This document shows positions 10,359-19,491 of a stretch of DNA of 64,000 bases, piece after piece. A model generated the notes under the pieces. It ran no database searches. It was not told the origin of the DNA and saw only the letters and a list, made by a program, of their open reading frames with translations. The stretch is from Proteus vulgaris (GTDB lineage Bacteria > Pseudomonadota > Gammaproteobacteria > Enterobacterales > Enterobacteriaceae), in the NCBI GenBank assembly GCA_901472505.1, contig LR590468.1, positions 3,137,501 to 3,201,500 of the forward strand. Reading direction: 5' to 3'. The translations under genes were made by a program, and so were the position numbers. Position 1 is the first letter of the stretch; each line of letters opens with the position of its first letter.

Positions 10359-11492
10359 ATGACAGTATTAACCGTTTATTTATGTGGTACCGGCTCTAAC
10401 TCATTTGATAATATTAATCCTACCTTTTGGCAAGGGGAATTAGTTGCCACTTTAGCGCAAAACAACCAAGGACGAGAGTTCGCACAGTGGTTTATTGTTG
10501 ATGGCCCTGGTAGTGGTAATCTACAAGAAGATGATTTATGGGTTGAAAGTCCTAATTACTCTGATATCAAAGGTTCACTTTTTGGTAGCGGGTGGGAAGA
10601 AAACGTCAACCATGCGCTTTGCTTAATGAAAGGTAACTTTGATTGGCAACGTGAAAAACTGACGGAAGAGCAGTATAACCAACTGAAAAAAGCCGGCATT
10701 CCTATTGAAGATGTTAAGGTAACAGGCTCTTTTTTATGGCGTAAATATGACTATGGCGATCGTCATGTCACTCAACAGCAGCTCCAGCAACAAATTATTC
10801 GTATTTTTCGCAAAGATGGCATTATTCCAACACAAGTTAACTTAGTGGGTTGGAGCCGTGGTGGTATTACTTGCCATATGCTAGCAAATGCGATGTTGGC
10901 AGATCCTCAATTAAAAGATATTCCTGTGAATATTTTTGCGATTGACCCCGTTCCAGGCCCTCTGAATTTTCAACCTGAAAAAGTCACACTTGGTAAAAAC
11001 GTCAAAGAATATGTTGGATTTTATGCAAAAGATGAACGTTCAAAAGGATTTACTTGCGTGATCCCAATGGTTACATCTGACACTAAAATGCATATCTTTC
11101 CTATTTCAGGTCGTCATGCCACATTAGTGGGTAATGCCTCTATTGATGGTAGTGAAGGTGAAAATGCGTTATATGCACCAAGTTTAATAGTACGCCATTT
11201 TGCCGAAGTGTGTTTAACGCGCTGGGGCTGTGATTTAGCAAATAAATTAGCTTTAACGGATACACAAATTACGAGCTACCATACTGATATTGTGAATAAT
11301 GCAGATAAATACATTGCAATGCGTCGAAAAACTTATTCTATCCATGAAAGTACGGGCAACGATGAACGTAAGGTTTCATTAGGTAAAGAAGGTAAGGCAT
11401 TCTCTGATATCCAAGGTGAACAATATAAGCCTACGACAGGGTTAATATCGGATTACCTTTCTAATCAGCAACTTTATGATGTAATTAAATAA
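10359..11492 (+). CDS. Alpha/beta-hydrolase-like protein, possible lipase
   Basis: The 377-residue protein has a nucleophile elbow VGWSRGG (GxSxG, about residue 165), a later acidic candidate in FAIDPVPG and a candidate catalytic His in SGRHATL, which together suggest a serine alpha/beta-hydrolase. No signal peptide or membrane segment is seen. ATG at 10359 has AAGGA upstream. It sits alone between terminators, inside the flagellar locus. Substrate is unknown; resemblance to lipase effectors of secretion systems is only a guess, since no partner or immunity gene is visible. Confidence 0.65.
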   Translation: MTVLTVYLCGTGSNSFDNINPTFWQGELVATLAQNNQGREFAQWFIVDGPGSGNLQEDDLWVESPNYSDIKGSLFGSGWEENVNHALCLMKGNFDWQREKLTEEQYNQLKKAGIPIEDVKVTGSFLWRKYDYGDRHVTQQQLQQQIIRIFRKDGIIPTQVNLVGWSRGGITCHMLANAMLADPQLKDIPVNIFAIDPVPGPLNFQPEKVTLGKNVKEYVGFYAKDERSKGFTCVIPMVTSDTKMHIFPISGRHATLVGNASIDGSEGENALYAPSLIVRHFAEVCLTRWGCDLANKLALTDTQITSYHTDIVNNADKYIAMRRKTYSIHESTGNDERKVSLGKEGKAFSDIQGEQYKPTTGLISDYLSNQQLYDVIK

Positions 11493-11525
11493 ATTATTAC
11501 TTATCAGATAATTATGAACTAATAT

Positions 11526-11556
11526 GTCGCCTACGATCTAGTGGGCGACTTTCATT
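11526..11556 (+). terminator. Rho-independent terminator
   Basis: GTCGCCTAC (11526-11534) pairs with GTGGGCGAC (11541-11549) and is followed by a T-rich tract, just downstream of the hydrolase-like gene. Confidence 0.7.
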
Positions 11557-11641
11557 TTTCTATTTTCGTTAAATAATAAAAAATCATATCTGTGATATAA
11601 CATATTGCTTTAATATTATTTTAAACCACGGAATAAAGCAC

Positions 11642-12098
11642 ATGAATTGGATGTTAAAATCATTCTCACAACTTACGACGGATGAGCTTTACGCTGTTTT
11701 AGCCTTAAGAAATCAAGTTTTTATTTGTGAACAACAATGTGCTTATCAAGATTTGGATGGGGTAGATCAAGACACATTACATCTGTTTGCAAAAGGAGAC
11801 GATAATCAGCAAATTATTGCTTATGCTCGTTTATTACCTCAAGGTATTGCCTTTAAAGAAAGCATCAATAGGGCGAGTGATTGTCGCTCAAAATCGGCGG
11901 GGAAGTGGCATTGCTCATCAATTAATAAAAGAGGCGATTGCAACGACATGTCGTCAATTTAATACCAATAAGATAAAAATAATGGCACAGGCTTATTTAG
12001 TATCATTTTATCAATCACATGGTTTTGTTATCGATTCAGAAATTTATCTTGAAGATAACATTCCACATATTGATATGGTTTTAGAGCAAACAGCTTAA
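11642..12098 (+). pseudogene. elaA: ElaA-like GNAT acetyltransferase, one-base frameshift
   Basis: The N-terminal half carries ElaA hallmarks (LRNQVFICEQQCAYQDLDG). The acetyl-CoA-binding part (IGRVIVAQNRRGSGIAHQLI) and the C-terminus (YQSHGFVIDSEIY) follow in another frame. One extra A in the AAA at 11859-11861 explains the shift; removing it yields 151 residues, the normal ElaA size. ElaA is a small Gcn5-type N-acetyltransferase of uncertain substrate. It is convergent with fliT. Confidence 0.85.
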
Positions 12099-12231
12099 TA
12101 AGAAGATAAAAATATAAAGTCATAAGTGCTATTTTTACGTTACCGATAACAAATTAAGCTGAACATAAGACATTGTATTGCTAAGTAAAGACGCCATTAG
12201 CTAATAAAACCGCTTTTGGCGTAGAGGAGAG

Positions 12232-12597
12232 TTATTTAAGGTTGAGATCAGGATAATAACTATGTTCTGTAAACTGACCATAGCTATTTTGTACCCTCTG
12301 CTCTTGTTCAGTCTGTCTAATTAACACGCCGAGCTCATCTAGACGAGCCCGTAATAAATTTCGCGTCTCATTTTCGTTTTCTAAGATTTTCTTTAGCATA
12401 TCTGTGAGGCGTTGTTGTAGTCTCAGCTCACTATCTGCAGGTTTTATCATCTTAGTGATATTTTCTACGCTTTTTAAATAATCCATTTCCATTTCTATCA
12501 GCTTATCCCATTGCTGATCTTTGGCAAGCGTTAACATTTGCTCACTTGATTTTAAAACCTGCTCGTAAGCCACCATAATATCCATATTGTTGTCCAC
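12232..12597 (-). CDS. fliT: Flagellar export chaperone FliT
   Basis: FliT is the chaperone of the cap protein FliD and, in relatives, an anti-FlhDC factor. The 121-residue all-helical protein has the expected Leu/Glu/Gln-rich composition and lies third in the fliD-fliS-fliT order. Translation starts at GTG 12597 or ATG 12585. The gap to fliS is only a few bases. Confidence 0.9.
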   Translation of the reverse strand: MDNNMDIMVAYEQVLKSSEQMLTLAKDQQWDKLIEMEMDYLKSVENITKMIKPADSELRLQQRLTDMLKKILENENETRNLLRARLDELGVLIRQTEQEQRVQNSYGQFTEHSYYPDLNLK

Positions 12598-12603
12598 TCT
12601 CGT

Positions 12604-13002
12604 TTAATAAGAATTAATCTGTGTGCCGATTTGTTGCCAAGCATCAGAAATTTCAGTTAAGAGCTTGATGACTTCATGAATTTTTTCTGGGTTATTGTTT
12701 AAATTGGCATCGAGTAGCTGATTAACCATATAGTCATAAAGGAGCTCCAGATTCTCTGCAAGCTCGCCCCCTTTTTCTTTATCCAGACCTTGTTTTAATC
12801 CGTTGCCAATAATATTAATGGCTTTAGAAATATTTTCGCCTTTACCAGCGATATTCCCTTGTTCCATTAATATTAAGGCACGGCGAAGGGCGCTAAGCGC
12901 CCCATTAAATAGGATCTGGATCAGCTGGTAAGGCGTGGCATTTAAAATCTCGCTTTCAACGTCGATTTGAGCATACATTTTACTGGCTGATTGTTGATAC
13001 AT
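12604..13002 (-). CDS. fliS: Flagellin chaperone FliS
   Basis: FliS binds the flagellin C-terminus and prevents premature polymerisation. The 132-residue protein begins MYQQSASKMYAQIDVE and contains the family motif ATPYQLIQILFNGAL. It lies 19 bases after fliD on the same strand. Confidence 0.96.
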   Translation of the reverse strand: MYQQSASKMYAQIDVESEILNATPYQLIQILFNGALSALRRALILMEQGNIAGKGENISKAINIIGNGLKQGLDKEKGGELAENLELLYDYMVNQLLDANLNNNPEKIHEVIKLLTEISDAWQQIGTQINSY

Positions 13003-13021
13003 AGTGTCCTACTTTTAAAAA

Positions 13022-14440
13022 TTACATTAATAAACGGCCGATTGAGGCACTAGAGTTAGTCATGGAGTTGATCATTTTATCTAACTGTTGGAACTGGTTT
13101 TTATAACGTTCCATCGTGGCAGCAATATTGCGTTCCGTGTTTTTAATTTGACTATCTAATGTTTTCTTGCGTTTTTTTACACCGTCAGTGGCAATATCCA
13201 ATGTACCATCATTAGATTGCAGCGTTTTTTTCAGGTAATTATAGGTTTGAGTACCAAAACCGGTTTCTTTACCATCACCCATAAAAAATTCTTTAACGTT
13301 AGCGGGTTTTTCTTTTAATGCTTCATCCAGTTTTTTGCTATCGATATCTAAAGAGCCATCAACCTTAAATTTAATCCCCATTTTATTGAGGGTGTCTAGA
13401 TCTGATGTATTTTGTGAGCTTGTAACAAAACTCTTTAGTTCAGACATAATCATACGGCTGGTGGTATCGCCAAGTAATACGCCATTATCTTTAGACGCGG
13501 TTTCACCTTTATCTACTTGCGTATATTTAGTCAGAGATTTATAAGTACTGTTTAATTCGTTATAAGCGTCTGTCCAAGCTTGGATAGCTTTTTTCATTGG
13601 CTCAATATTACGAGCAACAGTCACGATTTCAGGTTTATCGGTTTTGTCTTTATTATCAAAGGTCGTTTTTTTAAGATTTAAGATGATCCCTTCAGGTGCA
13701 TCTTTAATCTCATTAGTCTGACGCTCAATTTCAATACCATTGATCGTTAATTTGGCATTATTTGCTTCAACGATTTCCTGCATTGCGCCAGTTTTACTGC
13801 TTGAAGAGTAGCTAATGAAATTATTAAGTTCGTCATCTCCTTCCACTTTTATGGTCATTTCTGACTCAGTACCTTCTTTACGAGAAGTGAGTACTAAGTG
13901 GTTAACACCATCTTTAGCTTTAACGATAGTTGCTGAAACATTTCCCTCTTTTTTATTGATTGCATCGCGCAATTCAATCATAGAAGTTTGATCGTCAGTT
14001 AACTCAATACGTAATGGTTTTTCTTCACCTGGTTGGGTAATTACTAAAGTACGATTGTTACCTTCACCTAATGTTTTTCCAATAGGTATTTTTACATCAT
14101 TTACAGCTCTGGATTTTAATGTTTGTGCATGAGCAAGCTCTTTAATAGATACGGTATAGTTACCAATACTGGCTTTACCATCCGTCGTCACTTTAAAGGC
14201 GTCAAACTCATCATCAACTTTTGTTGCAACAATTTTATCGAATTTTTTTAAATCTTCTGATGCTTTTTGTAACTTATCAAGTTGGCCACGAATTTTACCA
14301 TAAGCGGTAATTTTCGCTTCGTAGCTTTTCATCTGTTTATCAAGGGGTTCAAGGCGTTTATTTTCCGCCGCCTCTAATTGTGCCAATGTTTGGTTAAAAG
14401 GCATCCCTGAGCCCACGCCTAGTGAAGCAATACCAGCCAT
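13022..14440 (-). CDS. fliD: Flagellar filament cap protein FliD (HAP2)
   Basis: The 472-residue cap protein folds flagellin at the filament tip. It starts [13 protein letters not shown], has coiled-coil D0/D1 ends and a C-terminal helix with [15 protein letters not shown] and [12 protein letters not shown] precedes the ATG. A sigma-28-type promoter lies about 44 bases upstream, so it is expected to be a late class gene. Confidence 0.97.
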   Translation of the reverse strand: MAGIASLGVGSGMPFNQTLAQLEAAENKRLEPLDKQMKSYEAKITAYGKIRGQLDKLQKASEDLKKFDKIVATKVDDEFDAFKVTTDGKASIGNYTVSIKELAHAQTLKSRAVNDVKIPIGKTLGEGNNRTLVITQPGEEKPLRIELTDDQTSMIELRDAINKKEGNVSATIVKAKDGVNHLVLTSRKEGTESEMTIKVEGDDELNNFISYSSSSKTGAMQEIVEANNAKLTINGIEIERQTNEIKDAPEGIILNLKKTTFDNKDKTDKPEIVTVARNIEPMKKAIQAWTDAYNELNSTYKSLTKYTQVDKGETASKDNGVLLGDTTSRMIMSELKSFVTSSQNTSDLDTLNKMGIKFKVDGSLDIDSKKLDEALKEKPANVKEFFMGDGKETGFGTQTYNYLKKTLQSNDGTLDIATDGVKKRKKTLDSQIKNTERNIAATMERYKNQFQQLDKMINSMTNSSASIGRLLM

Positions 14441-14483
14441 ACCGGTCTCCTTTCTGTGTTCGTAAAATAATCCTCAAAAACCG

Positions 14484-14510
14484 TTATCGGTAGAATCGGC
14501 GAAAAGTTTA
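14484..14510 (-). promoter_or_regulatory. Sigma-28 (FliA) promoter of fliD-S-T
   Basis: On the minus strand TAAA (14510-14507), exactly 15 bases, then ACCGATAA (14491-14484). This is one mismatch from the TAAA-N15-GCCGATAA consensus. It is oriented toward fliD. Confidence 0.85.
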
Positions 14511-14722
14511 CGTCTATTTGGTATTTTTGATGACGTAAACAGGATGCCATATAGAAGCCTTTTATTGGCATTGGTGACCAAAGTCGAATTTAGAGGAGAG
14601 AAAAAAAGGTTTAGGCGAAAATTGATAAAAAATAAATAAAAAAATAATAAATTAATTTCTTTATTTATCATTGGTTTGATGTGAATTCTATAAAAAAACG
14701 CAGAAATATTTGTAGGAAAAGT

Positions 14723-14749
14723 TAAAGGTTGTATGTGGGGTGCCGATAA
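14723..14749 (+). promoter_or_regulatory. Perfect sigma-28 promoter of flaA
   Basis: TAAA (14723-14726), 15 bases, then GCCGATAA (14742-14749) matches the enterobacterial sigma-28 consensus exactly. It lies 78 bases upstream of the flaA ATG. The rest of the 387-base fliD-flaA interval shows no gene. Confidence 0.95.
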
Positions 14750-14827
14750 ACTTGTTGCCGGTGATTAACACCGAAAATGAATAGGCAAACTTTTATTTTA
14801 TCGACTTGATTTTAAAGGAATCTAGCT

Positions 14828-15940
14828 ATGGCACAAGTCATTAATACCAACTATCTATCTCTGGTAACTCAAAACAACCTGAACAAATCTCAGGGAGCTT
14901 TAGGAAGTGCAATCGAGCGTCTGTCTTCTGGTCTACGTATCAACAGCGCGAAAGATGATGCTGCAGGTCAAGCGATTGCTAACCGTTTCACTTCTAACGT
15001 AAATGGTTTAACTCAAGCTTCACGTAATGCGAACGATGGTATCTCTATCGCTCAAACTACTGAAGGTGCGCTGAACGAAATCAACAACAACTTACAACGT
15101 ATCCGTGAGTTAACAGTTCAAGCTAAAAACGGTACTAACTCTAACTCAGACATCACTTCAATCCAGAACGAAGTTACTGAGCGTTTAGCAGAAATCAACC
15201 GTATCTCTGAGCAAACTCAGTTCAACGGCGTTAAAGTACTGAGCGGTGAGAAGTCAGAAATGACTATCCAAGTAGGTACTAACGATAAAGAAGTTATCAA
15301 ATTTAACTTAGATAAAGTTGATAATGATACTTTAGGTGTTTCAAGTGACAAACTGTTCACTGAAACAACAGTTTCTAAAGGTGAGAAAAAAGCAAGTGCT
15401 GATGATGCTGATATTGCTGATTTAGGTGTTGCTGGTGGTACTGCATTAAAAGCTGGCTTAACAGTTAAAAAATACGAAGAAGACGGCGCAGTTGTTGCTG
15501 GTAAATTCGTTGCAACTGAAGGTGGTAAAAGTTACTTAGTTTCTGCTTCTGACTTTGAAGCGGATGGTACTACTGCAACTCAAATCAACTTAAAAGCAGG
15601 TTCAGCGGTTGCTGGTAACGAATTTACTGCAGTTGCAGCTAAAGACGTTAAAACTTTAGACGTTAAAGATGATGCTCTGGCTACTTTAGACAAAGCTATC
15701 AACACAATCGATGAAAGCCGTTCTAAATTAGGTGCGATTCAAAACCGTTTTGAATCTACTATCAACAACCTGAACAACACGGTTAACAACTTATCTGCTT
15801 CACGTAGCCGTATCTTAGATGCTGACTATGCAACAGAAGTTTCTAACATGAGCCGTGGTCAAATCCTGCAACAAGCGGGTACTTCAGTACTTGCTCAAGC
15901 AAACCAAGTACCACAAACTGTTCTGTCTCTGTTACGTTAA
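14828..15940 (+). CDS. flaA: Flagellin FlaA (FliC1)
   Basis: The 370-residue flagellin has the conserved N-terminal D0/D1 ([20 protein letters not shown], then [20 protein letters not shown]) and C-terminal D1/D0 ending ANQVPQTVLSLLR. The variable surface domain spans about residues 180-290. AAGGA lies upstream of the ATG. In Proteus mirabilis flaA is normally the expressed flagellin, consistent with its perfect sigma-28 promoter; flaB downstream serves as a silent copy. Confidence 0.97.
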   Translation: MAQVINTNYLSLVTQNNLNKSQGALGSAIERLSSGLRINSAKDDAAGQAIANRFTSNVNGLTQASRNANDGISIAQTTEGALNEINNNLQRIRELTVQAKNGTNSNSDITSIQNEVTERLAEINRISEQTQFNGVKVLSGEKSEMTIQVGTNDKEVIKFNLDKVDNDTLGVSSDKLFTETTVSKGEKKASADDADIADLGVAGGTALKAGLTVKKYEEDGAVVAGKFVATEGGKSYLVSASDFEADGTTATQINLKAGSAVAGNEFTAVAAKDVKTLDVKDDALATLDKAINTIDESRSKLGAIQNRFESTINNLNNTVNNLSASRSRILDADYATEVSNMSRGQILQQAGTSVLAQANQVPQTVLSLLR

Positions 15941-15977
15941 TTCGTACTCTGACACAAAAGATACCTTTCTATATTCA

Positions 15978-16005
15978 AAAGGTCCTCGTAAGAGGGCCTT
16001 TTTTT
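15978..16005 (+). terminator. flaA terminator
   Basis: A 10-bp stem (AAAGGTCCTC / GAGGGCCTTT, one G-U pair) with loop GTAA is followed by T's. The remaining bases to 16389 hold no gene, only a weak sigma-28-like site. Confidence 0.9.
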
Positions 16006-16279
16006 GTTTTTTGTGTTGAAAAGTATTTATATTTTTTCTTCATCTATTCAGTTACATGCTTATGTATGTAGCTAGACGTTTTTAAGAAATAGATTCACTG
16101 GCCACTTAGTTCTGCACTTTGAATTATTTAGAATATAGGTTCTCAGTCTATTATATTTAAACCCACTTTTTTTTAGTTTTATTTTTTCTCTCAATCTCTT
16201 TTACTTTTTTCTGCAATCAATTACTTCTTATAAATTAACTGACTGGCTTTTTTTGCTATTTTCGCGACGCCAAAAATCG

Positions 16280-16306
16280 TAAAACCCTCGAAATTGATGA
16301 CGATAG
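16280..16306 (+). promoter_or_regulatory. Degenerate sigma-28-like site upstream of flaB
   Basis: TAAA (16280-16283), 15 bases, then GACGATAG (16299-16306), two mismatches from GCCGATAA. It stands 83 bases upstream of the flaB ATG, almost the same distance as the functional flaA element. It may be a decayed promoter that explains why flaB is normally silent. Confidence 0.45.
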
Positions 16307-16389
16307 TGTTTAGGCAACGTTATTACAGCGACGTAATAACAAACCTATTCATTGAAAAGTATTTTAAAATCAAGTCGAAGGAAAATATT

Positions 16390-16746
16390 ATGGCACAAGT
16401 TATTAATACCAATTACTTGTCACTGGTCACTCAAAATAATTTAAATCGTTCACAAAGTGCGTTAGGTAATGCAATTCAACGTTTATCTTCTGGCTTACGC
16501 ATTAATAGCGCTAAGGATGATGCGGCGGGTCAAGCGATTGCAAACCGTTTTACTTCTAATATTAAAGGCTTAACTCAGGCTTCGCGTAATGCGAATGATG
16601 GTATTTCCATAGCCCAAACCACAGAAGGGGCATTGAATGAAATTAATAATAACTTGCAACGTATTCGTGAATTAACCGTGCAAGCAAAAAATGGTTCTAA
16701 TTCAGATTCCGACATTAAATCTATTCAAGATTGCGTTTTACGTTAG
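16390..16746 (+). pseudogene. flaB: Flagellin FlaB, truncated after codon 114 by prophage insertion
   Basis: The first 114 codons encode a flagellin N-terminus differing from FlaA at only about ten positions. After SDIKSIQD (ends 16731) similarity stops; four foreign codons (CVLR) and a TAG follow, and the phage integrase begins on the opposite strand 28 bases later. The variable domain and C-terminus are absent and presumably lie beyond the right prophage end. An upstream in-frame ATG at 16294 is not a credible start. Confidence 0.93.
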
Positions 16747-16773
16747 ATGATGAGTAATATTAATTTATATTAA

Positions 16774-17820
16774 TCAGCCAGTTAAAAGAGTTAGATGTGG
16801 CTTTTTTCTGGCTTCATTCTTCGAGTGTGTCGAAATTGTGACGCGCTCACTGTATTTGGTTAAATGCTCGCCACTTAAATGGGCATACCTCTTAATCATT
16901 TCTAATGTTTCCCATCCTCCCATTTCTTTTAATACCATTAATGGTGTTCCACTCTGAGCATGCCAACTTGCCCATGTGTGGCGCAGGTCATGAAATCTAA
17001 AATCTGTTAACCCAGTTAATCTAACTGCCCGTTCAAAATCTTCAAGACCGATAGATCGTTTTCTTTTTCCTGTTCTCGTAAATATATATTCAAATTCTCT
17101 TGGGATATTGCGTAAAATATTTACAGCATCTTCATTTAAAGGGAGAGGGCGACCTCGGTTAGATTTTGAGTTTTCAGGTGTTACTATTGCAATCCCTCTA
17201 TCTAAGTCAACATTGCTCCAGGTTAGGGATAGCAACTCACCTCGTCTTGCTCCAGTTAATAATGCCAAGCTAACTAAGTCTTTCATCCACTTTAGCTTTA
17301 GATTATCAATAAGCTCAATTGCCACTTCCTTTTCGATCCATCTAACCCTGACAACCGGTTCTCTAAACGATGGAACATGCGGTTTTTCTTTTATCCATCC
17401 GCTTTTGTGTGCTAATGAAAATGCCCTCATAATAAATGAACGATACCTGTTTTTGGATGCGTTAGAGAGTTTTCTCTTTGTTTTCGTACTATATACAGGC
17501 AGTGAGTTCGTGATCTCATCACTGGTAATAGTGGATAGTTTTCTTCCCTTGAAAATAGCTAGGAAATACCTTGCATTAGTTTGTGCATTTGCAAAACTTC
17601 GATGACTCTCGGCGTTTCTTAGCGCCAAAATCATCATCTCATCGAATGTTCGTTCTGGCGATTTATCTAATTTGTCTATCTGCCACAGGTCGTACTTTAA
17701 TTTATCGTGATACTCCTGAGCTTTCACCTTGTTCGTGGTGCCAGTAGATCTCCTAATTCTTTCTCCACTTGGAGATGTGACATCAATCCAGTATGTGTTA
17801 CCTCTTTTGTAGATCGGCAT
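16774..17820 (-). CDS. int: Tyrosine recombinase (phage integrase)
   Basis: The 348-residue protein has an N-terminal arm-binding region (MPIYKRGNTYWIDVTSPSGE) and a catalytic domain with the first Arg in GARRGELLSLTW, the HxxR motif in FHDLRHTWASWHAQ and the nucleophile Tyr in MIKRYAHLSGEH. It lies at the extreme left of the prophage facing flaB, as expected for an integrase next to its attachment site. Confidence 0.97.
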   Translation of the reverse strand: MPIYKRGNTYWIDVTSPSGERIRRSTGTTNKVKAQEYHDKLKYDLWQIDKLDKSPERTFDEMMILALRNAESHRSFANAQTNARYFLAIFKGRKLSTITSDEITNSLPVYSTKTKRKLSNASKNRYRSFIMRAFSLAHKSGWIKEKPHVPSFREPVVRVRWIEKEVAIELIDNLKLKWMKDLVSLALLTGARRGELLSLTWSNVDLDRGIAIVTPENSKSNRGRPLPLNEDAVNILRNIPREFEYIFTRTGKRKRSIGLEDFERAVRLTGLTDFRFHDLRHTWASWHAQSGTPLMVLKEMGGWETLEMIKRYAHLSGEHLTKYSERVTISTHSKNEARKKPHLTLLTG

Positions 17821-18032
17821 TTTAAATTTCTCCTGCCACCGACCACAGCCAGCCGGTAAACATTATTGTCATTAAACTGCGCCTGTTCAAACTTTTTCAG
17901 GCTATCCTTGCTAGCTCGCCATGAACCACCTACCTTAAACATGTAATATTTTGGTGGGTTTTTATAGATAGTTGATGGTGAGAGTTTTAGCTTTCCTGCA
18001 AGCTCTTTCAATGTCATGCAGTCATCTTCCAT
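17724..18032 (-). CDS. Excisionase-like helix-turn-helix protein
   Basis: The protein begins near MTLKELAGKLKLSPSTIYKN, a helix-turn-helix of the excisionase/MerR kind, and ends QVEKELGDLLAPRTR. Starts at 18032 (MEDDC) or 18017 (MTLKE) are possible. Its 3' end overlaps the integrase start by 97 bases in another frame. Position beside int suggests it directs excision, but this is inferred. Confidence 0.7.
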   Translation of the reverse strand: MEDDCMTLKELAGKLKLSPSTIYKNPPKYYMFKVGGSWRASKDSLKKFEQAQFNDNNVYRLAVVGGRRNLKCRSTKEVTHTGLMSHLQVEKELGDLLAPRTR

Positions 18033-18240
18033 TCTTCTCTTCCTTTTGCAGATTTCTGATGTATTGGCACATAACATCTTTGGTGTTGTACTTTGTGTGA
18101 TTTAGGGGCTTAAACTTCGGCGTGTATTTATCGAGGATTTGAGTGGTTAGTTTGTCGTTGGGTATTCCGTGGCTTCTGAGTTCGATTAAGCATTCCTTTG
18201 CTATTTGCCTTCGTGCGTTTTCCATTGCCTGTGCATTCAT
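18022..18240 (-). CDS. Hypothetical phage protein
   Basis: This 72-residue, lysine-rich, probably soluble protein is not recognised. It overlaps the excisionase-like gene and starts inside the stop region of the next upstream gene, fitting a tightly packed leftward operon. Confidence 0.6.
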   Translation of the reverse strand: MNAQAMENARRQIAKECLIELRSHGIPNDKLTTQILDKYTPKFKPLNHTKYNTKDVMCQYIRNLQKEEKNGR

Positions 18241-18443
18241 AGTCTTTGCCTTTTGTTACGCAAAGTGACCATATATGATTTACGACAGTTTTCTATTTCC
18301 ACAGGGTAGATATTCTTTCCTATCTTTATTTTGTGACTAACGATTATTCCAGTTCGGTTATATTTCTTTTTATGGGCTTCCAATGCCTCATTAATAGCAA
18401 TCCTTTCTATGGGCGTGACTTCACCGCGAATTATTAATCTCAT
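18237..18443 (-). CDS. DUF4060-like phage protein
   Basis: The 68-residue product starts MRLIIRGEVTPIERIAINEA and ends with SYMVTLRNK, resembling the DUF4060 family of lambdoid left-operon proteins, whose function is unknown. It overlaps the following gene by four bases. Confidence 0.6.
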   Translation of the reverse strand: MRLIIRGEVTPIERIAINEALEAHKKKYNRTGIIVSHKIKIGKNIYPVEIENCRKSYMVTLRNKRQRL

Positions 18444-18487
18444 AATTCACCTATGCTATTTAATATTTGATGAAAGGTATTTAATTA

Positions 18488-18670
18488 TTAAACTCGGTAA
18501 CCTTTAACTGATATATTTCCGTTTTTCTTTCTTATTATCCATACTTGCATATTATTAAGAGAATAAGCACAATCATTTTCACCACGCATTAAGAAATCAG
18601 ATAGGCAATTACCAGTGAAACGAATTAATTCATTGTCATCTTTATTTTTAACTGTTGTTGTTATTCTCAT
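18488..18670 (-). CDS. Hypothetical phage protein
   Basis: This 60-residue protein (MRITTTVKNKDDNELIRFTG) is unrecognised. AAGGA lies eight bases before ATG 18670; an alternative ATG at 18679 exists. It overlaps the end of the NinX-like gene. Confidence 0.5.
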   Translation of the reverse strand: MRITTTVKNKDDNELIRFTGNCLSDFLMRGENDCAYSLNNMQVWIIRKKNGNISVKGYRV

Positions 18671-18968
18671 TATCCGCATCCTTCATCATTAAGAATAATT
18701 CCATAGCGCCACGGTATAAGCTTTCATGCTCAACCTGACCAACTGAACCATGGCAGCACATCCAGCCACCTGAGCTTTTAATCATCGATATTTCATTCTC
18801 AATAACAATCGGCATTGCGTCGGATGGGTTGTTGCATGGGTCGAAAGTCCGATAGCCGCTATCCATATAAGCTAATACAGATTCTTCCGTTAATAAGCAT
18901 TTCTTCTTTAACCTTGTAGCAACCAATTCATTAATTTGAAGGTCGGTGTACTTATTATAGCTATTCAT
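18648..18968 (-). CDS. NinX-like (DUF2591) phage protein
   Basis: The 106-residue protein carries TDLQINELVA at the start and the FDPCNNPSDAMPIVIENEIS motif typical of NinX/DUF2591 proteins, common in lambdoid phages and of unknown function. It has a C-terminal run of Asn/Asp/Glu. Confidence 0.75.
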   Translation of the reverse strand: MNSYNKYTDLQINELVATRLKKKCLLTEESVLAYMDSGYRTFDPCNNPSDAMPIVIENEISMIKSSGGWMCCHGSVGQVEHESLYRGAMELFLMMKDADNENNNNS

Positions 18969-18971
18969 TGA

Positions 18972-19337
18972 TTACCATCCTGTAATTTCTATATCGTCAG
19001 AGTCAATAAACCAAGGTTCTATTTCGTCAATCCGAATCCCCATATCATCTAGCGAAGGATAGCCATCAATTCCTTTATCTTTAGACCAATCGAATTGCTC
19101 GGTAAGCCATTCTTCATCCTTGAAGTTATTGAATGCTATTTGCTGGAAGCACTCAGCACAGAACATTGCAAAACCTGCTTTCTCATGGCTACCGTGTATA
19201 TCAGCTCTATATTCATCACCAGAATAGAATTTATTAATTTGTTCACATGATTTTTTAAATTTATCTTCATCGATAACAGTGATTACCATTTCTAAATCTT
19301 TTTGCCACGAACCAGAATTTATTTTAATTTGCCTCAT
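18972..19337 (-). CDS. DUF2528-like phage protein
   Basis: Starting MRQIKINSGSW at 19337, the 121-residue protein contains HGSHEKAGFAMFCAECFQQI and the acidic C-terminus EPWFIDSDDIEITGW, features I associate with DUF2528, function unknown. ATG overlaps the stop of the small upstream gene (ATGA). Confidence 0.7.
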   Translation of the reverse strand: MRQIKINSGSWQKDLEMVITVIDEDKFKKSCEQINKFYSGDEYRADIHGSHEKAGFAMFCAECFQQIAFNNFKDEEWLTEQFDWSKDKGIDGYPSLDDMGIRIDEIEPWFIDSDDIEITGW

Positions 19338-19489
19338 CTGTATATTTCTCCACAAACAACCTCAAAATTCCTCACTGACATTAAATATTCAGCACGTTTA
19401 TTGCATTCCGATTGCGTGTATATATCTTCCGTTACAGGCACAGCAGAACCCTGTATTAGCACGAGTAATACATATCCGATTATTTGCAT
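19334..19489 (-). CDS. Small protein with N-terminal signal/membrane segment
   Basis: A 51-codon frame (MQIIGYVLLVLIQGSAVPVT...) fits exactly between two operon genes. Its stop overlaps the next ATG as ATGA and its start lies two bases after the upstream stop. A hydrophobic N-terminus of about 16 residues precedes a soluble tail with two Cys, suggesting export or membrane anchoring. The family is unknown. Confidence 0.5.
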   Translation of the reverse strand: MQIIGYVLLVLIQGSAVPVTEDIYTQSECNKRAEYLMSVRNFEVVCGEIYR

Positions 19490-19491
19490 GG

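Noticed and set aside
14474..14671. Leftward 65-codon frame in the fliD-flaA interval
   Set aside because: It lies over the fliD promoter, is extremely AT-rich, and lacks a ribosome binding site.
16732..16746. The CVLR stop after the flaB fragment as the genuine flagellin C-terminus
   Set aside because: It resembles the flagellin ending LLR by chance over a few bases, but the preceding conserved C-terminal domain is absent, so it is read as phage junction sequence.
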